64,000 nt of DNA from assembly GCA_964370775.1 (NCBI GenBank), contig CAYJKT010000014.1:5892-69891 (forward strand). The letters are read 5' to 3'. Origin of the DNA: SIG603 sp964370775. Lineage in GTDB: Bacteria; Bacillota; Clostridia; Oscillospirales; Acutalibacteraceae. The stretch's first letter is position 1; every line of letters starts with the position of its first letter. A model generated the notes under the pieces. It worked only from the letters and a program-made list of their open reading frames with translations. It did no database searches and was not told the DNA's origin. Positions 28,064 through 37,316 of this stretch are shown one piece after another. The position numbers and the translations under genes are program-made.

Positions 28064-29148
28064 TGAAAAATAAAATTACAGTAATTGCTTTTCTTCTTTT
28101 AGTGTTTTCGGGATTTATTTTATCTTTAATTTTGCCTGATAATGATTTTTCGGTATCAGAAAAAAGAGAGTTAGAACAATTTGAAACACCCACAATAAGC
28201 ACATTGAGCGATGGAACTTGGTTTAGTGATTTTCAAACTTACACAGCAGACCAATTTCCTTTTAGAGAAGACTTTAGAGCGTTGAACTCGACGATAAGAC
28301 TTAATGCTTTTAACCAAAACGACGTAGACGGTCTGCTATATGAAGATGGCTATATTTTTAAAAGAGAATATCCTCTTAGAACTGATAACATAGAGAGATT
28401 TGCTACAAAAACGAACGAAATTTACGGCGAATTTATAAAGGACACAGCCGATAATTACTATGTGAGTGTAATTCCAGACAAAAATTATTATATGGAAAGC
28501 GACACTTTAACTGCTAACTCAAAAGAAATAGCAGATATTTTTGCTAGTAAAGTTGAGGGTGCTGAGTATATTGATATTTTTGGCGCGTTAAATCTTGATA
28601 GCTATTACAAAACCGATACTCACTGGTCGCAAGATAAGCTTTTTGATGTTATGGATATATACTCTGAAAAAATGGAGTTTGCAAATTTAGACAAAAACAT
28701 GTATAATAGTGTGGAAATAGAAGATTTTTACGGAGTATATTATGGTCAGCTAGGCTTGAATATTCAGCCTGATACCTTGGTATATATGGAAAGTGAGTAC
28801 ACTAATACAGCTACCGTAGAAAATCTTGATAAACCTGAGTTTAATAAAGTATATGACACAGCAGAGTTTAACTCTGAAGACGGCTACAACGTGTTTTTAT
28901 CTGGCGCAACACCTTATATAAAGATAGAAAGTCCTAACAGCAAGACAGATAAAGAGCTTGTGATTTTTAGAGACTCGTTTGGCAGTTCCATAGCTCCATT
29001 ATTTTTAGAAAATTACAGAACAGTTACTCTAATCGACTTGCGTTATTTTAATACTAGCCAGTTAGAGAACTATGTTGATTTTACTGGAAAAGATGTCCTA
29101 GTGTTGTATAGTACTATAATATTGAACTCAAACATAGTATTTAGGTAG
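28063..29148 (+). CDS. DHHW family protein (AlgX/AlgJ-like acetyltransferase partner)
   Basis: 361 aa. One N-terminal signal anchor (about 4-22), then an extracellular SGNH-hydrolase-like domain. The DHHW motif appears as KTDTHWSQ (Asp185-Trp188) and the Ser-containing block as VIFRDSFGSSI (about 305-315), giving the Ser/Asp/His set used by AlgX/AlgJ/PatB-type O-acetyltransferases. The MBOAT partner would supply acetyl groups and this protein would transfer them to the polymer outside the cell. Start overlaps the MBOAT stop by 1 nt; an ECF sigma gene follows after 7 nt. Confidence 0.88.
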   Translation: MKNKITVIAFLLLVFSGFILSLILPDNDFSVSEKRELEQFETPTISTLSDGTWFSDFQTYTADQFPFREDFRALNSTIRLNAFNQNDVDGLLYEDGYIFKREYPLRTDNIERFATKTNEIYGEFIKDTADNYYVSVIPDKNYYMESDTLTANSKEIADIFASKVEGAEYIDIFGALNLDSYYKTDTHWSQDKLFDVMDIYSEKMEFANLDKNMYNSVEIEDFYGVYYGQLGLNIQPDTLVYMESEYTNTATVENLDKPEFNKVYDTAEFNSEDGYNVFLSGATPYIKIESPNSKTDKELVIFRDSFGSSIAPLFLENYRTVTLIDLRYFNTSQLENYVDFTGKDVLVLYSTIILNSNIVFR

Positions 29149-29155
29149 GTGTTTT

Positions 29156-29620
29156 ATGAAAATCGACTACGATGAGTTCGAGAGAGTGTATAACAAATTT
29201 TTTGATAATGTATATAGATATGTTTTTTTGATAGTAAAAAAACAAGATGACAGCCTTGATGTGGTTCAAGATGTGTTTATGAAAGTGTTTATGACTAAAA
29301 CAGATTTTAATGATGATGAGCATTTAAAAGCTTGGATTTTGCACTGTGCATACAATTGCAGTATGGATTATTTTAGGTCAAAGTACAGAAAAGTTGTAAG
29401 CATTGATAGTGTAAAAACTATGAACTTACCGTTTGAGATAGACGAAACGATTGAGGAGGTTTTGAAGCTTCCTGAAAAATATAGAACTGTGATATATATG
29501 TATTATTACGAGGAATATAGCACAGAGGAGATAGCTAAGATAATCAAAAAACCTCATGCAACGGTGAGAACTCAGCTAAAACGTGGCAGAGAATTACTTA
29601 AAATGAATATTGCAGAATAG
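29156..29620 (+). CDS. ECF-type RNA polymerase sigma factor
   Basis: 154 aa. Sigma region 2 (FDNVYRYVFLIVKKQDDSLDVVQDVFMKVF, about 14-45) and region 4 (LPEKYRTVIYMYYYEEYSTEEIAKII, about 103-130, then HATVRTQLKRGRELL) are clear. It is followed by an anti-sigma-like membrane protein and preceded, 7 nt away, by the DHHW gene. The close packing suggests that the acylation genes and the sigma/anti-sigma pair share a transcript, perhaps autoregulated. Confidence 0.9.
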   Translation: MKIDYDEFERVYNKFFDNVYRYVFLIVKKQDDSLDVVQDVFMKVFMTKTDFNDDEHLKAWILHCAYNCSMDYFRSKYRKVVSIDSVKTMNLPFEIDETIEEVLKLPEKYRTVIYMYYYEEYSTEEIAKIIKKPHATVRTQLKRGRELLKMNIAE

Positions 29621-29630
29621 GAGAAATATC

Positions 29631-30278
29631 GTGCGAGAAGATAGCATTAAAAGTAGCTTAGATAAAATTAAGGCACCTGAAAGCCGAAAAGAACATGTTT
29701 ATTACGAGATAATAAATATGAAAGAAAATAAGCGTAACAAGAAAAAATTAGTATATATCAAGCGTGTTGCAGATAGATACGTAGGTTATGTAGCAGCATG
29801 TTTAGTGCTAGTCACTGCGTTCTCAATTTATGCAGTGAACTCTGGACTTTTTGATAGCAGTGCTGTGGTTAACAACAATTCTGCTATAGACATGCGTGGT
29901 GATGTGGCAGTTGCAGATATTGATAGTGTAAATGTGTATGTACCGATAGATGATACGTACTCTGTGTATTCAGTATCAAGTGCTGATGATATTTTTACCT
30001 TTTGGAGCAATGTTAGCGCTTTAGGAGTGTATCCAGCTGATATAAGATTGGATAGGGTAGAGAGTGATGAAAATACTTATAAAGTGTTTTTTGATGAAAG
30101 CTTGCAAGCCTATACAGATGAAAACGGCGAAAATTTGTGCATGGGAATTGCAAAAACCTTAAGTGAATTTTATGGTGAAGATACTAAAATTGAATTGTAC
30201 TCTAATGATGTTAAAGTGAGTGTAAACGGAGCAGAGATTGATTTTAGTGCAATGAGTGAGTTGGAAATAATGGAATAA
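29631..30278 (+). CDS. Anti-sigma-factor-like membrane protein
   Basis: About 215 aa. A cytoplasmic N-terminal part (about 1-45) begins REDSIKSSLDKIKAPESRK, which resembles the amphipathic sigma-binding segments of DUF4179/RsiV-like proteins. One membrane helix follows (YVGYVAACLVLVTAFSIYAV, about 50-70) and then an extracellular sensor-like domain of about 140 residues. The start is GTG 29631 after AGGAGAAA; the longer frame that starts with TTG at 29610 overlaps the sigma gene. Assignment as anti-sigma rests on position, topology and the N-terminal motif. Confidence 0.78.
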   Translation: MREDSIKSSLDKIKAPESRKEHVYYEIINMKENKRNKKKLVYIKRVADRYVGYVAACLVLVTAFSIYAVNSGLFDSSAVVNNNSAIDMRGDVAVADIDSVNVYVPIDDTYSVYSVSSADDIFTFWSNVSALGVYPADIRLDRVESDENTYKVFFDESLQAYTDENGENLCMGIAKTLSEFYGEDTKIELYSNDVKVSVNGAEIDFSAMSELEIME

Positions 30279-30333
30279 AAAAGGAGACTGTGACATAATT
30301 GTTACAGCCTCCACATATAATCAATAAGCCTTT

Positions 30334-30370
30334 AAGGACACTTTTTCTATCGCAAAAAGTGTCCTTTTTT
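30334..30370 (+). terminator. Intrinsic terminator of the MBOAT/sigma operon
   Basis: AAGGACACTTTTT (30334-30346) and AAAAAGTGTCCTT (30354-30366), a 13-bp perfect stem with a 7-nt loop followed by TTTTTTG. An earlier weaker hairpin (GGAG-CTGT / ACAG-CTCC, 30282-30312) lacks a T-run. Confidence 0.85.
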
Positions 30371-30535
30371 GCCCCTTTGGGACAAAATTCACCTACAAAA
30401 AAGCTCTTCTAAGGAAAAAGAGTTCCGTTTTTTACGAAAAACGTCTTAGGCTCTGCCTAATAACCGCAATTTTTCGAGAAAAATTGAGTAAAGCTTTCAA
30501 TGGTTTTTCGTTACTGTCAAACATATCTCTTTTTA
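30371..30535. other. Convergent intergenic region with several small hairpins
   Basis: No open frame. It contains compact inverted repeats: AGCTCTT/AAGAGTT (about 30401-30425), TTAGGC-TCT-GCCTAA (about 30447-30462) and CAATTTTT-CGAG-AAAAATTG (about 30470-30489). Such a cluster of hairpins could be a small RNA or a degraded repeat element. Confidence 0.4.
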
Positions 30536-32251
30536 TTAAACATTATTTAACAATGCGTTTTTCCAATCTATTTTTACCATTTGTTCTAGCTCGTCTAAAT
30601 TAAGAGGTGAACCACGCACAATATCAACTGAAATTGCAGTTTCATAAGGCACACCTAATTCGTCATAAACTTGCAAGTATACCGTTATCAAATCTTCGCT
30701 AATCAATGAATTTTGCCATACTTCTGTTTCTAAATCTAGTATGAAATTTATAAGCGTATCATCATCATAACCCACTGTTAATCCAACAAACAGCTCATTT
30801 TCTGCAAATATAGTGCGTTCGTCACCATAAAACTCGTAAGGCATTATGTAAGTATCGCCACCTATTAAAGTATCGGCAGTTTCAAAGATAATCTCTCTTA
30901 AAATTTCGTCTCTTTCAATATATAAATTAGCCATTTCTTCCTCAGCATATATAGGAATATATACTCTAACAGCTTCGTTTATATTGCCATCATCATCTTT
31001 CCATGTAACTTGATACTCATAAGACATTTGTTCTAGCCCGTTTGAATGTGGAACGGCAACGTCACCGAGATAAAATACAGTGATATTTTCTCCGTATATA
31101 TCTTTGTAGTAGTTAGCTAATAAATCACCGTGAGGTCCATAATAATTATTAGATGAGTTACGAATTTCGTCGTAAGTAAATTTGGAAAGGTCGTACTCGG
31201 TTTCTGGTATATCATAATCAGTAGAGTAAGAAGTCCCTATATCATGTATCCCATTAAGCATATCAAATATAAAATCTGCTAAACCAAATCTTAAAGCTAG
31301 GATTAGAACAAACATCAACCCAAAGGCTCTGTGTGCAACTAGCCTTTTATTGTTTTTAGGCACTTCTGTTTGAATAGGAGGTACGTAAGATAGAACTTCT
31401 AGCATTTCTTTTTTCACAAGAGAGGGCATGTCGGACACTAAAGTTCTTGCGAACTTCACAAAGCTATCGTAATAAAACTTGTTTGCAGATGCAAGGTCGC
31501 TTAGGTATCTTGTGAACACGTTATAAAACCACGCCTTATCTGCATAGCAATAAAATCCCTCTGATAACAAATATGTTCTTATTGCAGTTCTTGTTCTGCT
31601 TTTATCCATCAAACTTAGCTGAGGTTGGAAAATAGCTAGTTTTCTTAATTCTTTATAAAACTTATCAGCTTCGTCCTCTGTATCTAAGTCTGAAATATTG
31701 TTAAACTCGCCAAATAAATCGTCATTAACTTCTGATTGGTTAAATTCAGTGTTAAAATCAGGGTTTACAGCATATTTAGGAATATCTGCCTCGGTTATTG
31801 GATTTGCTTGTTTGTGTTCGTTAAATGCTTGGTTTAGGCTAGCAGGGGTAGTCTGGTTTTGCTCGATTTCATGTTTTTCGTCACTACTTAACTTATGCTC
31901 ATTAAAAGCACTGTTAAGTGTAGGCTTTTCTACACTATTTGTGTCATTAACACTATTATCAAAGCTATTTGATTGCTCTGAAAAAGTAGTATCAAAATCT
32001 AGCCCTTCGCTCAACGGTTTAATCTCAAAATCGCTATGGTTAATCTCACGATACTGCATTGTGTGGGTGGGAGGTGCAACAGTTTTGTTAGCCTTTGCGT
32101 ATTTTATCGCTTTGTTATAAGCTTCTTGAATTTCACTAAATTTTTCTGGGTATTCCTCTGGGTGATACTTCGACATAAGTGCAGAGTACGCTCGTTTTAT
32201 CTCTTTTATGTCAGTAGTACGTTCAATTCCCAGTACTGTCCAAATGCTCAT
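30536..32251 (-). CDS. Membrane J-domain protein with HPE in place of HPD
   Basis: 571 aa. Residues 1-55 form a J-domain (WTVLGIERTTDIKEIKRAYS, then KYHPEEYPEKF). The invariant HPD tripeptide needed to stimulate Hsp70 is HPE here (30-32), a conservative change. A low-complexity Ser/Asn/Glu/Thr linker (about 60-190) contains two similar LNxAFNEHK words, followed by an alpha-helical domain, one membrane helix (about 310-330) and an extracytoplasmic C-terminal domain of about 230 residues. The HscC-like Hsp70 gene lies 11 nt upstream, so it is the probable co-chaperone. The C-terminal domain is not one I recognise. Confidence 0.82.
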   Translation of the reverse strand: MSIWTVLGIERTTDIKEIKRAYSALMSKYHPEEYPEKFSEIQEAYNKAIKYAKANKTVAPPTHTMQYREINHSDFEIKPLSEGLDFDTTFSEQSNSFDNSVNDTNSVEKPTLNSAFNEHKLSSDEKHEIEQNQTTPASLNQAFNEHKQANPITEADIPKYAVNPDFNTEFNQSEVNDDLFGEFNNISDLDTEDEADKFYKELRKLAIFQPQLSLMDKSRTRTAIRTYLLSEGFYCYADKAWFYNVFTRYLSDLASANKFYYDSFVKFARTLVSDMPSLVKKEMLEVLSYVPPIQTEVPKNNKRLVAHRAFGLMFVLILALRFGLADFIFDMLNGIHDIGTSYSTDYDIPETEYDLSKFTYDEIRNSSNNYYGPHGDLLANYYKDIYGENITVFYLGDVAVPHSNGLEQMSYEYQVTWKDDDGNINEAVRVYIPIYAEEEMANLYIERDEILREIIFETADTLIGGDTYIMPYEFYGDERTIFAENELFVGLTVGYDDDTLINFILDLETEVWQNSLISEDLITVYLQVYDELGVPYETAISVDIVRGSPLNLDELEQMVKIDWKNALLNNV

Positions 32252-32262
32252 TTTATCTTTCC

Positions 32263-34032
32263 TTATTCATAATCTTCGTCGTCAAATTCGTCAAACCATG
32301 ACATGCTGTCTTCTGCTACATTTTCAAATGGGTCATAGTCTACCATAGCTTTTAACTGAGTTATATTATCCCAAAAGTTTTTCATAATCTCTGTTTTTTT
32401 ACGCAGACTATTTGTTCTTCCTACATTAAAAGAAAAGCTGTCTATCATCTTAGTGATATAGTTTCTAGTGTCTCCTGTAGTTTGTGCGTACAAACCTTCA
32501 GCAGTGTTAATTAAGAAAGTTATTTGTTCTTCAATTTGATTTTTCTTTTTATATTGTTCTAAATCTTTTAACTTTTGGGCAAGCTGTTCGTCGGTTAAAG
32601 TTTTACCAGTTTTAGATAAAATAGTTTTAGACATTCTTTCGCCAGTTTCTTCTATGATTGCATCAACTTGCAAAATTCCGTTTAAGTCATAAGTCAGCCT
32701 AACTTCAACAGATTTATTTTGTATATTAGGGAAGTTAACCTGTAAGTCCCCTAGATGAAGATTATCTTTTACATACATATTTTCACCTTGAAAAATACGC
32801 ATAGTCATAGAATGTTGAGAGTCATTTACAGGCGAATATATACCAGTTCTGCTAACAGGCAAAGCTGTGTTCCTCTCTATAATTGTAGAGAAAAGGGAGT
32901 CTTCACCATTTGGATTATGCACTGCCACACCTAAAGAGAATGGGCAAATATCCGTTAAAATAAGTTGTTTTATATCATCGTTTCTGCTTTTAATTCCAGC
33001 GTAAACACCTACGCCACACGCAACAATTTGGTCTGTCTCGCCAATGCTTAGAGTTTTTCTTTTTAGTGTGTGTGATATAAACTTTCGGACAATATCTATC
33101 TTGCAACCACCACCAACAAGAACTATGTCGTCAACCTCGTCAGCTGATAAGCCAGAGTCCACAAACACTTTTTTAATAGGTGCTTGAATTCTAAGCAGTA
33201 GTTCATTGCAAATTTTAACAAATTCACTTTTCGTAATTTGCAAATATCCCTCAATTTGCGTAGTTTTAACAGCCATAACAACCATATCTTGGCTTGATAA
33301 AGCTATCTTGCAGTTCTCTGCATTTTTGTGTATTATATTTTTGTTTTCCTCTGATAAGTTAAGGTAATTTATATTGTTAACTTTGCAAAAATGCTTTGCA
33401 AGAAGTGTATCAAAATCGTCGCCGCCAAGATAATTATCACCACTAACAGCAAGCACACTCACAATGTCACCAAAACATTCTACTAAAGATACATCAAGAG
33501 TGCCACCACCTAAGTCAACAACAAGCATAGTGCAATCGTCTTTACTATGCAGTGCTTTTGCAGCAAGTGCCGCAGCAGACGGCTCGTTTATTACACGTTC
33601 AACGTGAATTCCAGCAATAATACCAGCATTCTTTGTGGCAGTTCTACTGTCATCATTAAAATATGCAGGCACACTAATTACAGCTTCATCAACCTTTTTG
33701 CCTAAAAATTTCTCAGCATCATTAATTAAATCTCTTAAAATAAAAGCTGATAATTCCTCTGGTGAAAACGTGTAATTACCTAGCTTAATTCTTTTTTCTG
33801 TGCCCATAAACCTTTTAAAAGATGCCACAGTCATGCTAGGGTGAGACACCATGCGTTCCTTAGCAGCTCTACCAGTGTATATATTCATTTGTTCATCAAC
33901 GCCAACCACACTAGGAGTCAAAAGACTTCCAAATCTGTTAGGAATTAACACAACATTATTATCTTTATAAGTACAAACCAAACTGTTTGTAGTACCTAAA
34001 TCTATTCCAACAACTACTCTTTCTTCTGACAT
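32263..34032 (-). CDS. Hsp70 family chaperone, HscC-like
   Basis: 589 aa, shorter than DnaK (about 610-640) because the C-terminal tail is reduced. ATPase landmarks: GIDLGTTNSLV (about 9-19), VISVPAYFND, VINEPSAAALAAKA, LVVDLGGGTLDVSL and IVLVGGGCKIDIVR. The substrate-binding domain follows from about 385. It is closer in layout to HscC-type specialised Hsp70s than to DnaK, and there is no grpE or dnaJ next to it. It is co-transcribed with a membrane J-domain protein, which suggests action at the membrane surface. Start ATG after GGAGGAG. Confidence 0.9.
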   Translation of the reverse strand: MSEERVVVGIDLGTTNSLVCTYKDNNVVLIPNRFGSLLTPSVVGVDEQMNIYTGRAAKERMVSHPSMTVASFKRFMGTEKRIKLGNYTFSPEELSAFILRDLINDAEKFLGKKVDEAVISVPAYFNDDSRTATKNAGIIAGIHVERVINEPSAAALAAKALHSKDDCTMLVVDLGGGTLDVSLVECFGDIVSVLAVSGDNYLGGDDFDTLLAKHFCKVNNINYLNLSEENKNIIHKNAENCKIALSSQDMVVMAVKTTQIEGYLQITKSEFVKICNELLLRIQAPIKKVFVDSGLSADEVDDIVLVGGGCKIDIVRKFISHTLKRKTLSIGETDQIVACGVGVYAGIKSRNDDIKQLILTDICPFSLGVAVHNPNGEDSLFSTIIERNTALPVSRTGIYSPVNDSQHSMTMRIFQGENMYVKDNLHLGDLQVNFPNIQNKSVEVRLTYDLNGILQVDAIIEETGERMSKTILSKTGKTLTDEQLAQKLKDLEQYKKKNQIEEQITFLINTAEGLYAQTTGDTRNYITKMIDSFSFNVGRTNSLRKKTEIMKNFWDNITQLKAMVDYDPFENVAEDSMSWFDEFDDEDYE

Positions 34033-34068
34033 AACTCCTCCAAAATTAATTAATATTCACAGTATATT

Positions 34069-34097
34069 AATATATCATATTTCCTGAAATTTTTCAA
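34069..34097 (-). promoter_or_regulatory. Promoter of the Hsp70/J-protein operon
   Basis: On the minus strand TTGAAA (34092-34097), a 17-nt spacer and TATATT (34069-34074). It overlaps the upstream YfbR-type gene's last bases only slightly. No CIRCE or other heat-shock operator is seen. Confidence 0.65.
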
Positions 34098-34105
34098 GCA
34101 AATTA

Positions 34106-34705
34106 TTATTTTGGAATATTATTACTAAGTTCGTCTAAAGTTAGGTCATAGGACGGTAAAAATTCTTCTAAAAATACTTTTACCTCTGGTAAATCTATGC
34201 TGTTAATTGCAGACAAAGTGCTAAGTTCTGCTTTTTTAAACTCTGTGTTACCACTTTGTTTTTCTTCTAAACATTTTATGAGTGCAGATATTTTATCTGC
34301 TGCTTTGATGTAACTTTTATAAAGTTTATCGTTTTCACCGTTAAAGTTTAAAATATCAGCATAAGCCTCTCTTAAGTCAAGTGGTAGTTTATCGCACAAG
34401 TTTTTAATTGCATGTTTTTCCACATCTTTATACGCTTGTTTTATATCATCATTTGCATATTTTACAGGGGTTGGTAAGTCACCAGTTATAATCTCAGATG
34501 CATCGTGATACATCGCAAGCACTGCTATTCGCTCTGGGTTAAGATTTCCATTAAATCTAACATTGTTTATCACGGCTAACGCATGTGCAATCACAGCTGT
34601 GTCTAAGCTATGTTCGCTCAAATTTTCTTCTCTGGAATTACGCATAAGCCCCCAACGGTTAATATATTTCATTCTGTTAATAAGTGCAAAAAAATTGTGT
34701 GTCAT
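34106..34705 (-). CDS. YfbR-like 5'-deoxynucleotidase (HD domain)
   Basis: 199 aa. The N-terminal signature FFALINRMKYINRWGLMRN and the HD metal ligands in SEHSLDTAVIAHAL and AMYHDASEIITGDLPTPVKY match YfbR, which removes phosphate from deoxynucleoside 5'-monophosphates in nucleotide pool balance. The length is equal to the family norm. It appears to be a single gene with no link to its neighbours. Confidence 0.9.
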   Translation of the reverse strand: MTHNFFALINRMKYINRWGLMRNSREENLSEHSLDTAVIAHALAVINNVRFNGNLNPERIAVLAMYHDASEIITGDLPTPVKYANDDIKQAYKDVEKHAIKNLCDKLPLDLREAYADILNFNGENDKLYKSYIKAADKISALIKCLEEKQSGNTEFKKAELSTLSAINSIDLPEVKVFLEEFLPSYDLTLDELSNNIPK

Positions 34706-34844
34706 ATAATCATCCTTTCGTCATTATACTAATTTTACGACTAAACTCATTATTTTTCAAGAAAATTTTAAAAAAAGCTTTTTATTCAACTAATTTTATG
34801 CTAAAATAATAGTATATAAATTCCAAAAAAAGTGAGGAAAAACA

Positions 34845-37316
34845 GTGATAAGTAACAATGAACTAAAAACGAGTAAGAAAAATTACTATCTTAATGCATT
34901 TTTACTGGGCTTAGTGTTAGCTTTTATAATGTTCATTCCGTTTATAATAGTAGATGGCGGTAGATTTTTGTTTTATGGAGACTTCAATGTTCAACAAATT
35001 CCTTTTTACCAATTAGCACATGATGCGGTAAGGAGTGGAAATATAGGGTGGAGCCACCTGACCGATTTAGGTGCTAACTTTATAGGTTCATATTCATTTT
35101 ATCTATTAGGTAGCCCATTCTTTTGGTTGACAATTCCATTCCCAACAGAGGCTATTCAATACTTAATGGGGCCTCTGCTAATACTTAAATTTGGTTGTGC
35201 TACCTTAACTGGTTTTATTTATTTGCAGAGATATGTTAAAAATAAGGATTATGCAATTATCGGCGCTCTACTATATGCATTCTCTGGGTATTCCATTTAC
35301 AACATATTTTTCAACCATTTTCACGAAGCGATTGTGTTTTTACCATTATTGCTCGCTGCCTTAGATGAATACATGGCAACAAAAAGAAAAGGTGTTTTTG
35401 CACTTGCTGTTTTTGCGTGTTCTATAACAAATTACTACTTTTTTGTTGGTCAAGTAATGTTTTGTATACTATATTTCTTCATTAAACTATTCAGTGGTAG
35501 TTATAAAATAAGAATAAAAGATTTTTCATTGTTAGCATTAGAAGCTGTTATAGGCTTCTTCATGTCTTCTATCCTAATTGTTCCGTCTATTTTGGCGATT
35601 GTGCAAAATACTAGGGTTGATAATTATATTGACGGTTGGAACGCTGTATTATATAGTAACACACAAAGATACTTGCATATAATTCAAAGTTTCTTCTTCC
35701 CTCCAGATTTACCTGCTAGACCAAACTTTACACCAGACTCTAATTCAAAGTGGTCGTCTCTTAGTGCGTGGTTACCTTTGTTTGGTATGACTGGCACCAT
35801 CGCTTGGTTAAATATAAGCCGTAAACACTGGTTGAAAAAGCTTATATTTACAATTATTTTATGTGCGTTTGTTCCGTTTTTAAATTCTGCATTCCAAATG
35901 TTTAACTCTAACTACTACGCAAGATGGTTCTATATGGCAACACTTATGATGTCCTTAGCAACTATAATGAGCTTAGAGTGCAACAGAGTAGACTGGAAAA
36001 AAGCTATAAAATTTAACGTGATTGTCATTGTTGTTATTAGCTTAATTGTGGGTTTAACTCCAACTTTTTCAGAAGACGGAGCAGTGGACATTGGCTTAGA
36101 AAGTTATGACGCAAGATACTGGTCTTATATTGCCCTAACTTTAATCTGTTTAGGATTATTGATTATTTTATTTAGGTATGTAAAGAAAGAGGTATTTGCA
36201 AAAATCACTATAGTGCTGTTGTCTGTAGTATCTGTTTTTCATGGAATTTTCTTTATCGCAATTGGCAAAACGCAGTCACAAAATCCCAGTGAACAATTAA
36301 TTCCGTATGCTCTTAACGGAGGTGCTGATTTAACAATAGAGGTTAGCGACTCTGAACGTACTGACTTTTATAAATCGCTTGATAACATGGGTATGTTTTG
36401 GCAAGTTCCAACTATCCAAACTTTCCATAGTATAGTACCAGGCTCTGTTATGGAATTTTATGACTATATAGATGTTGACAGAAGCGTAGCTTCTAGACCA
36501 GAAACTGACCACTATGCGTTAAGAGGATTGACCTCTGTTAGGTGGTTGTTTGATGATTTTACTGATGAAGACTATTTTGCAGGTGAGGATTTCCAAACAC
36601 CTATAATGGATGAATTCTATTATTATGGCAGTGGTAATGGATTCGATATTTGGGAGAACTCGTATTATATTCCAATGGGTTTCACTTATGATAGTTATGT
36701 TTTAAAATCAGAGGCAGATGAATTATCTGAGTCTAACAGAGAGAGACTTATGATAAAATCTGCAATTATTCCAGATGATGATGAAGCTTTGTGGAGTGCT
36801 ATTTTGCCAAAGTATGAGATAAACACTGCCGATTTAACAAAAGAGAAATATCAAGATGATGTAATGGAAAGAAGAACTACAACGGCTAAAGAATTTAGCT
36901 ACACAAACTATGGTTTTTCTGCTACAATAGACTCAGGTTCAGCTGAGGCACTTTTCTTTAGTGTTCCATTCGAGAGTGGTTGGTCTGCGACAGTTAATGG
37001 CTCGCCTGCTGAAATTCTTGTAACTAATGTAGGTTTTATGTCGGTAATGATTCCTAGTGGCGAAAACATCAAAATAGAGTTCTATTACAGCACACCTGGT
37101 CTTGCACTTGGTATAGTGTTAACTGTTGTAGCTGTTGTTATATTTTTAGCATATATGTTCTTGTTGAGTGTGTCTAGTGTGAAAAAAATCGAGGTAAAAG
37201 TACTGCAATCAACCAGAAAAAATATAAGCTTTGAAGAATATTGCAATAAAACGAATGTTAGATTTAACAGACGTACTAGAAAAGGATATTTCCGTAAAGT
37301 AAGGAGAAATAAATGA
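34845..37316 (+). CDS. YfhO family membrane protein (GT-C type glycosyltransferase)
   Basis: 823 aa, about twelve helices in the first 520 residues followed by an extracellular domain of about 230 residues, a final helix (about 755-775) and a basic C-terminal tail. Family features include FYGDFNVQQIPFYQLAHDAVR in the first extracellular loop (Asp-containing, as in GT-C folds) and NYYFFVGQVMF. In Bacillus and Listeria, YfhO-like proteins use an undecaprenyl-phosphate sugar made by a GtrB/CsbB partner to glycosylate lipoteichoic or wall teichoic acid. The start is GTG 34845 after AGTGAGG. Its stop overlaps the start of the GtrB-like gene (ATGA). Confidence 0.9.
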   Translation: MISNNELKTSKKNYYLNAFLLGLVLAFIMFIPFIIVDGGRFLFYGDFNVQQIPFYQLAHDAVRSGNIGWSHLTDLGANFIGSYSFYLLGSPFFWLTIPFPTEAIQYLMGPLLILKFGCATLTGFIYLQRYVKNKDYAIIGALLYAFSGYSIYNIFFNHFHEAIVFLPLLLAALDEYMATKRKGVFALAVFACSITNYYFFVGQVMFCILYFFIKLFSGSYKIRIKDFSLLALEAVIGFFMSSILIVPSILAIVQNTRVDNYIDGWNAVLYSNTQRYLHIIQSFFFPPDLPARPNFTPDSNSKWSSLSAWLPLFGMTGTIAWLNISRKHWLKKLIFTIILCAFVPFLNSAFQMFNSNYYARWFYMATLMMSLATIMSLECNRVDWKKAIKFNVIVIVVISLIVGLTPTFSEDGAVDIGLESYDARYWSYIALTLICLGLLIILFRYVKKEVFAKITIVLLSVVSVFHGIFFIAIGKTQSQNPSEQLIPYALNGGADLTIEVSDSERTDFYKSLDNMGMFWQVPTIQTFHSIVPGSVMEFYDYIDVDRSVASRPETDHYALRGLTSVRWLFDDFTDEDYFAGEDFQTPIMDEFYYYGSGNGFDIWENSYYIPMGFTYDSYVLKSEADELSESNRERLMIKSAIIPDDDEALWSAILPKYEINTADLTKEKYQDDVMERRTTTAKEFSYTNYGFSATIDSGSAEALFFSVPFESGWSATVNGSPAEILVTNVGFMSVMIPSGENIKIEFYYSTPGLALGIVLTVVAVVIFLAYMFLLSVSSVKKIEVKVLQSTRKNISFEEYCNKTNVRFNRRTRKGYFRKVRRNK

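Noticed and set aside
31698..32120. A 140-codon plus-strand frame antisense to the J-domain gene
   Set aside because: It covers the low-complexity linker of the J-protein, is Leu/Ser/Cys-rich and has no ribosome binding site.
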